NCBI GenBank assembly: GCA_963210315.1
Contig: OY723255.1
Span: 434,001 to 498,000, forward strand
Length of the DNA: 64,000 nt
Origin: Rhynchopus euleeides
Taxonomy: Eukaryota > Euglenozoa > Diplonemea > Diplonemida > Diplonemidae
Direction of reading: 5' to 3'
The notes under the pieces are model-generated. The model did no database searches. It was not told where the DNA came from and saw nothing but the letters and a program-made list of their open reading frames with translations. Shown piece after piece: positions 58,870 to 64,000 of the stretch; position 1 is the first letter of the stretch, and the number at the start of each line of letters is the position of its first letter. The position numbers and the translations under genes were made by a program.

Positions 58870-59140
58870 TCTGGGCGGCTTGCCGAGCGCATGCACTCAA
58901 TCTCGTTGCGGTGCACACTGCCAAGGACCACCCTGTCATCCACGCAAGCTACGACCTTGTCTCGAGCACGTTTGCCTTGCTGGGGATGGCACATGCAAAC
59001 TCCGATGTTTTCGGGAGTGCATGTCCGCTTTGGAGAGGATCGACGGATTCGGGTTCTGGCGGGACCGCGATTTGTGCAGTGTTGGAGACACCCGCTGGTG
59101 TTCGCATGAGCGCACGTTGTGCGCATCGTCTGACTGACTG
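58870..59140 (+). pseudogene. Decayed hAT-like (DUF4371/ZMYM1-type) transposase fragment
   Basis: One frame reads CRAHALNLVAVHTAKDHPVI...YDLVSSTFALLGMAHANSDVF (from about 58880). A one-base shift at about 59009 leads to RECMSALERIDGFGFWRDRD and SVGDTRWCSHERTL. The C-x-AHALNLV motif followed 70-80 residues later by a DTRW motif is characteristic of hAT-related transposase domains. The frame then stops (59137). No further catalytic part is visible, so the copy is dead. The assignment rests on two short motifs. Confidence 0.45.
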
Positions 59141-59768
59141 CCTCAAGGGGGTGGTCATGCAACAAGCTCGACCATGAAGGTAGTTGCCCTTCGTGAGGCA
59201 TACCAGCAGAGCAGCACCCTCAGGGGGGTTTGTCCTGATGCGGGAGGTGATGCGAAGCCGCGCTCCGTCAGTACGTGGACGCATTGAAAGCTCAGTTCCG
59301 TCCCTTCGGGGAGCTGCGTGGAGCAACACGCCACTGCTGTTCGGCAGAGCCTGGTCCAGCCGTGTTGGGTGTGATTCTGAGAGGGTTTGCGCGGGTCGCG
59401 CGCGCCGAAGGCGCGCGCGAAAAATTTCAAAACCAGAAAAACCGGAAAACGGCGCCAGAAAAAAAGTCTATCTTATACCCTGACCCATTTTGGCCCCGAA
59501 ATACGCGTACTAGACGTCCTTCTGTCGATATCTTACTTGGCGCTATGGAAACACAAAAATGGAACGAAGAAAAATGGTTTGTTGACCGCTTCCACCACTC
59601 CTCTGCACAAATCTCACGACCGGCTATTGTGTGTTTGTGTTGTCTGAAGTACAGAAGGTGTGGTGGAGCACGAAGAAAGGGAAACATGACAGAGGTGATG
59701 ACGCCAGTCCTTTCTAGTATCGTATTTCCTCCTATACACAATGCTGCGCTGTGTTTTGGATGGTATAA
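59141..59768. other. Intergenic, repeats
   Basis: Includes CGCGCGCCGAAGGCGCGCGC (about 59399-59418) and a GTTGACCGCTTCCACCAC...CTGAAGTACAGAAGG repeat block (59575-59690). No gene. Confidence 0.5.
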
Positions 59769-59898
59769 AAAAAAATGCGAGCATCTCCCCCTACAAACCG
59801 CGGCCTTACCACAACACAGGCCCGAAAAACCGGGAACCGGGAAAACCGGGAAAAACCGGGAATCTGGGGTGTCGATTCAGTTTCATTCCCGGTTTTGG
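59769..59898. repeat. About 130-bp direct repeat left of the miniature
   Basis: GAGCATCTCCCCCTACAAACC, then a CGGGAA/ACCGGG-rich stretch to CATTCCCGGTTTTGGATTC; the same sequence recurs at 60370-60498. The two copies flank the satellite-bearing miniature. Confidence 0.8.
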
Positions 59899-59917
59899 AT
59901 TCGTATATTGGATGCGT

Positions 59918-60356
59918 ATATTTTTCGGGTGTTTTTTTGAATGGGACACCCGAAGAACCCGATGATATGTGAATGACATGTGATGAAAAAGCATCCGCTG
60001 GACAAACCCCAAGCTTAGCAGATAGGTTCCAAGGCATGGGGCAACCTCTAACATAGGTTCCCAGGCATGGGGCAACCTCGCAGATAGGTTCCAAGGCATG
60101 GGGCAACCTCGCAGATAGGTTCCAAGGCATGGGGCAACCTCTAACATAGGTTCCAAGGCATGGGGCAACCTCGCAGATAGGTTCCAAGGCATGGGGCAAC
60201 CTCGCAGATAGGTTCCAAGGCATGGGGCAACCTCTGTGGGTTCATCACTATTCGTTTTTTCGTGTGGACCTGTCTCTCATTTGAGGCCCGAGAATCGCGT
60301 TTCCGAGGCCTGTGCGTGGTCGCAGTGCCCTCTGATGTCCAAAAACTACCCATTTT
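59918..60356. mobile_element. Satellite-bearing miniature: internally deleted copy of the transposase segment
   Basis: Left 99 bp equal 42795-42893, the middle has seven satellite 2 units (60017-60235), and the right 121 bp equal 48789-48909. The whole transposase gene and 55 satellite units are missing. Both copies lie inside the 18.8-kb element. Deletion from a larger copy, or insertion of a non-autonomous form, would both explain it. Confidence 0.75.
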
Positions 60357-60369
60357 GGCCCCGAAAAAA

Positions 60370-61013
60370 AAATGCGAGCATCTCCCCCTACAAACCCCGG
60401 CCTTACCACAACACAGGCCCGAAAAACCGGGAACCGGGAAAACCGGGAAAAACCGGGAATCTGGGGTGTCGATTCAGTTTCATTCCCGGTTTTGGATTCC
60501 CGGTTTTTCCGGCCTCCGGAGGGGATTTTTTCACGGATTTTCGCCAAGGGAAAAAAACCAGGGAACCGGGAATTTCCGGGAAAAGCCGGGAAATACCGGG
60601 AAAAGTCGACACCCCCCTAAGGGGAGGTTTGGTATGTCGCACTGTTCGTCGCATTCAGCGGGGGAGCCAGTGGACGTGTGGAGAGGGGTGTACAGTTCTG
60701 AAACAGTAGTCTGGTTCTGCGGGGGCGAATCACGTGTGGGAGTGTGGGTGGGAAGTCCTGAGATGAAGTGGTGCGATCCTTGGGGGGGGCAAAACTTTCA
60801 TTTGCCTTTGGTCAAGGCCTTTTCAAACAAATTTGACCACGGAGCCAAGTCGCCGGTCCCTCGAATAGCATGAGTCTATGACAGGTTCCGGCACCAGGTT
60901 GCCTGCGATCGCAAACCCCCCCCCCCCGGGGGGGGGGTCAGCCCAAGGACCTTTTAGGCCCTTTAGCCCCCAGCTGGGGGAGGGCCTGTGTGTACTGGAT
61001 AGTTGAAGTGGCA
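60370..61013. other. Repeat and low-complexity sequence, no gene
   Basis: The right direct repeat (60370-60498), CCGGGAAA-type runs, and a C11/G9 hairpin (about 60916-60939). No supported ORF. Confidence 0.5.
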
Positions 61014-61478
61014 TTTACGATAATACCACTTTTTCAGTACCACTTTTTTGGCCTGTGCCCCTGTGGCCTGGCCAAGGCCCTGACCCCCCCTGAGCCCTGG
61101 CTTGGGGGGGTCCCTGTGGACCCCCTGGCCTCCGGCTGGGGGGGGGGCCTGTGTGGACTGGATAGTTTAGGTGGCATTTACGATAATGCCACTTTTTCAG
61201 TACCACTTTTTTCTTACGATAATACCACTTTTTCAGTACCACTTTTTTGGCCTGTGCCTGAGGGCCAGGCCAAGGCCCCCCTGGGTGGGCGGCCTGTGTA
61301 CTGGATAGTTTAGGTGGCATTTACGATAATACCACTTTCAGTACCACTTTTTTGGTTTACGATTTTACCACTTTTTTCTTACGATAATACCACTTTTTTC
61401 TTACGATAATACCACTTTTTGAAAAGTGGTATTATCGTAAAAACCCCCAGAAAAAAGTGGTATTATCGTAATTACCCC
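61014..61478. repeat. Right subterminal array of the giant element
   Basis: Six direct copies of TTACGATAATRCC (near 61016, 61177, 61216, 61321, 61380, 61398) and two inverted copies (near 61424 and 61457, the last merging with the TIR), plus CAGTACCACTTTTTT repeats and one TTACGATTTTACC variant. The motif contains TTACGATAAT of the TIR, so these are likely transposase-binding sites (inferred). Confidence 0.8.
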
Positions 61479-61550
61479 CACTTACAAACCCACTTGCCTC
61501 ATGAAGGGGGTGGTGTGTAGAGCACGTTTCGCAGAGCTGAATGACACTTT
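61479..61550 (+). mobile_element. M2 MITE, right part (split by the giant element)
   Basis: Starts with the duplicated CACTTACAA and continues ACCCACTTGCCTCATGAAGG to AATGACACTTT as in the intact copy at 41924-42068. The adjoining CGCGCGAAAGTCG also matches. Confidence 0.9.
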
Positions 61551-61806
61551 CCGCGCGAAAGTCGTGTGCGTAAGCACAAAAGTAGGATTCAATCGAAACG
61601 CTAGCCGGAGGCTTTGCTCAAAGCGCTGCACCTCGATCATACCCACAGGGAGCAGAGCCCGCTTGTGGTGAAATCAGGGAAGGTTGCGCAGACAGCCGAT
61701 GGGATCAGAAGATACGATGTGGTCAGGGAAGTGACGATTCTTGACGGTGGCGACATGTCCTTCAACACAGCGTCGCAGCGCTGTTGTCCCCGTCGGTCTC
61801 ATCACC

Positions 61807-64000
61807 TTATCCTTCTGCAATGAGGAGGTGCAAAGCGTCAGCGTGTCCCTTCTGAACCGCAACGGAACGCGGCGTCGCACCGTCGTTGTTGGCCTTGTTC
61901 ACATCAGCCTGCCCTTCCGTGATGAGGATGCGCAATGCGTCAGCGTGTCCGTTCTGCGCCGCAAGGAAACACGGCGTCGCACCAGCGATGTTGGCCTTGT
62001 TCACATCAGCCTGTCCTTCTGTGATGAGGATGCGCAACGCGTCAGCGTGCCCGTTCTGAGCCGCAAGGGAACACGGCGTCGCACCGTTGTTTTCCGCCAC
62101 ATTCACATCTGCTCGCCCTTCTCTGATGAGGATACGCAATGCGTCAGCGTGTCCACGGTGAGCCGCAATGGAACACGGCGTTGTACCGTCGTTGGCGGCC
62201 TTGTTGACATCAGCTTGTCCTTCTGTGATGAGGATACGCAATGCGTCAGCGTGTCCTTGGTAAGCCGCGACGAACAACGGCGTCGCACCTTCGCTGTTGG
62301 ACATGTTCACATCAGCATGTCCTTCTGTGATGAGGATGCGCAATGCGTCAGCGTGCCCATTCTGAGCCGCAAGGAGACACGGCGTGGTACCGTCTTTCTT
62401 GGCCTTGTTCGCGTCAGCTTGTCCTTCTGTGATGAGGATGCGCAAGGCTTCAGCGTGTCCATTCGCAGCCGCAAAGAAACACGGCGTCATAGCGTCGTTC
62501 AAGCCCTTGTTGACATCAGCATGTCCTTCTGTGATAAGGATGCGCAATGCGTCAGCGTGTCCGTTCTGAGCCGCCACGCAACACGGTGTCGCACCGTCGT
62601 TCAAGCCCTTGTTGACATCAGCATGTCCTTCTGTGATGAGGATGCGCAATGCGTCAGCGTGTCCTTTCGCAGCCGCCACGCAACTCGGGGTCGCACCGTC
62701 ATTCTTGGCCATGTTCACATCAGCCTGCCCTTCGGTGATGAGGATGCGCAATGCGTCAGCGTGTCCGTTCTGAGCCGCAATGAAACACGGCGTCGCACCG
62801 TTGTTCTTGGCCTTGTTCACATCAGCTTGTCCTTCTGTGATGAGGATGCGCAATGCGTCAGCATGACCTTGGTAAGCCGCCACGAAAAATGGGGTCGCAC
62901 CTTTGCTGGTGGCCTTGTTCACATCAGCTTGTCCTTCTGTGATGAGGATGCGCAACGCTTCAGCGTGTCCGTTCTGAGCTGCAAGGAAACACGGCGTTGC
63001 ACCTCTGCTGTTGGCCCTGTTCACATCAGCATGTCCTTCAGTGATGAGGATGCGCAATGCGCCAGCGTGTCCTTGGTGAGCCGCAATGTAACACGGCGTC
63101 GCACCGTTGTTGTGGGCCTTGTTCGCATCAGCTTGTGCTTCAGTGATGAGGATGCGCAATGCGTCAGCGTGTCCGTTCTGAGCCGCAATGTAACACGGCG
63201 TCGCACCGTTGTTATCGCCCTTGTTCACATCAGCTTGTCCTTCTGTGATGAGGATGCGCAATGCGTCAGTGTGTCCGTTCTGAGCCGCAACGAAACACGG
63301 CGTCGCACCGTCGTTCTCGGCCTTGTTCACATCAGCTTGTCCTTCTGTGATGAGGATGCGCAATGCGTCATAGTGTCCGTTCTGAGCCGCAATGAAACAC
63401 GGCGTCGCACCGTCGTTGTGGGCTTTGTTCACATCAGCATGTCCTTCTGTGATGAGGATGCGCAATGCTTGAGCGTGTCCTTGATGAGCCGCAATGCAAC
63501 ACGGCGTCACACCGTTGTTGTGGGCCTTGTTCACATCAGCATGTCCTTCGTTGATGAGGATGCGCAATGCGTCAGCGTGTCCGTGCTGGGCCGCACTGAA
63601 ACACGGCGTCGCACCGTTGTTCTTGGCCTTGTTCACATCAGCTTGTCCTTCCGTGATTAGGATGCGCAATGCGTCAGCGTGTCCTTGGTGAGCCGCAATT
63701 AAACACGGCGTTGCACCGGTACTTTCGGCGTTGTTCACATCAGCTCGTCCTTCTGTGATGAGGATGCGCAATGCGTCAGCGTGTCCTGTCGCAGCCGCAA
63801 TGTAATACGGCGTCACACCGTCGTTGTGGGCCTTGTTCACATCAGCTTGTCCTTCTGTGATGAGGATGCGCAATGCGTCAGCGTGTCCTTGGCGAGCCGC
63901 AATGTAACACGGCGTCACACCGTCGTTGTTGGCCTTGTTCCCATCAGCTTGTCCTTCTGTGATGAGGATGCGCAATGCGTCAGCGTGTCCTTGGTGAGCC
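61807..64000 (-). CDS. Ankyrin-repeat protein 2, C-terminal part (runs off right edge)
   Basis: At least 730 codons. The reading frame is still open in the ankyrin array at base 64000, so the N-terminus is outside. At least 21 units of 34 residues resemble ankyrin gene 1 (ADALRILITEGQADVNKANN, GATPCFIAAQ). It ends ALHLLIAEG and TAA at 61809-61807; gene 1 instead runs on into a degenerate last unit, and the homologous sequence continues here past the stop. Codon-level similarity between units and between genes is very high, suggesting conversion or recent expansion. Probable protein-binding solenoid. The 18.8-kb insertion lies about 330 bp beyond its stop codon and may affect its 3' UTR. Confidence 0.85.
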   Translation of the reverse strand, partial: AHQGHADALRILITEGQADGNKANNDGVTPCYIAARQGHADALRILITEGQADVNKAHNDGVTPYYIAAATGHADALRILITEGRADVNNAESTGATPCLIAAHQGHADALRILITEGQADVNKAKNNGATPCFSAAQHGHADALRILINEGHADVNKAHNNGVTPCCIAAHQGHAQALRILITEGHADVNKAHNDGATPCFIAAQNGHYDALRILITEGQADVNKAENDGATPCFVAAQNGHTDALRILITEGQADVNKGDNNGATPCYIAAQNGHADALRILITEAQADANKAHNNGATPCYIAAHQGHAGALRILITEGHADVNRANSRGATPCFLAAQNGHAEALRILITEGQADVNKATSKGATPFFVAAYQGHADALRILITEGQADVNKAKNNGATPCFIAAQNGHADALRILITEGQADVNMAKNDGATPSCVAAAKGHADALRILITEGHADVNKGLNDGATPCCVAAQNGHADALRILITEGHADVNKGLNDAMTPCFFAAANGHAEALRILITEGQADANKAKKDGTTPCLLAAQNGHADALRILITEGHADVNMSNSEGATPLFVAAYQGHADALRILITEGQADVNKAANDGTTPCSIAAHRGHADALRILIREGRADVNVAENNGATPCSLAAQNGHADALRILITEGQADVNKANIAGATPCFLAAQNGHADALRILITEGQADVNKANNDGATPRSVAVQKGHADALHLLIAEG

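Larger units (their letters stand above)
42651..61478. mobile_element. 18.8-kb giant TIR element with 9-bp target duplication
   Basis: The left end GGGGTAATTACGATAAT (42651-42667) and right end (61462-61478) are perfect 17-bp inverted repeats. The duplicated 9-bp target CACTTACAA lies at 42642-42650 and 61479-61487. The empty site is reconstructed exactly by comparison with the intact M2 MITE and by the homologous downstream regions of the two ankyrin genes. Contents: DDE transposase (43502-46885), satellite 2, a YR retroelement nested in an M1 MITE, a second decayed element, a hAT-like relic, a satellite-bearing miniature, and terminal repeat arrays. PIF/Harbinger elements normally make 3-bp duplications, so the resident transposase may not be the enzyme that moved this unit. 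Confidence 0.85.

Noticed and set aside
42651..61478. Polinton/Maverick identity for the giant element
   Set aside because: Size fits, but there is no family B polymerase, retroviral-type integrase, ATPase or capsid gene, and the duplication is 9 bp rather than 6.
61741..63660. Plus-strand ORF of 639 codons opposite ankyrin gene 2 (and similar ones at 36258-38711)
   Set aside because: Antisense of the 102-bp ankyrin units; the absence of stops comes from the repeated codon pattern. The minus frame shows canonical ankyrin consensus.

Overview
The window reads as repeat-rich nuclear DNA of a unicellular eukaryote (alga or other protist; lineage not resolved). Reasons: long intron-poor genes with Ubl, WD40 and ankyrin domains, an XPG/Asteroid-type nuclease, a PIF/Harbinger-like transposase, a tyrosine-recombinase (YR) retroelement, several MITE families and two kilobase-scale satellites. 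I see no bacterial operons, Shine-Dalgarno sites or rRNA. No exon-intron structure is certain, and nearly every confident gene lies on the minus strand.

Layout. 1-318: 5' end of a gene running off the left edge. 1.8-6.4 kb: three tandem paralogues (ubiquitin-like domain plus seven-bladed WD40 propeller), the middle one frameshifted by a dinucleotide repeat. 6.5-15 kb: no intact gene; interspersed repeats, including a triplicated 'ACACGGGGG' unit. 15.2-16.2 kb: WD40 protein with a probable signal peptide. 17.9-19.6 kb: GC-rich decayed ORFs. 19.9-23.2 kb: satellite 1 (31-bp unit, about 107 copies). 24.7-25.8 kb: fourth Ubl-WD40 paralogue. 28.2-31.5 kb: Asteroid-like flap-nuclease-family protein; a deleted near-copy lies at 39.9-41.6 kb. 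33.5-35.8 kb: DNA transposon with 155-bp terminal inverted repeats (TIRs). 36.3-38.9 kb: ankyrin-array gene; a second one runs off the right edge (61.8-64 kb).

Main discovery. A small MITE downstream of the second ankyrin gene is split by an 18,828-bp insertion (42651-61478). The insertion ends in 17-bp TIRs (GGGGTAATTACGATAAT) and is flanked by a 9-bp duplication (CACTTACAA). An intact sister MITE at 41924-42068 has exactly the length predicted for the empty site. Inside are a 1127-residue DDE transposase whose start codon lies in a 31-bp satellite array (62 copies), an internally deleted miniature carrying the same satellite, a decayed hAT-like fragment, and a YR retroelement in the order gag, recombinase, RT-RNase H.

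That retroelement sits inside another MITE, flanked by a 17-bp repeat (TGCGTTGACGCTTCCAC). A second, decayed element starts with a similar end at the same GACGCTTCCAC motif of a different MITE. This suggests sequence-specific integration into MITEs, and a nested system of cargo, landing pads and satellites.
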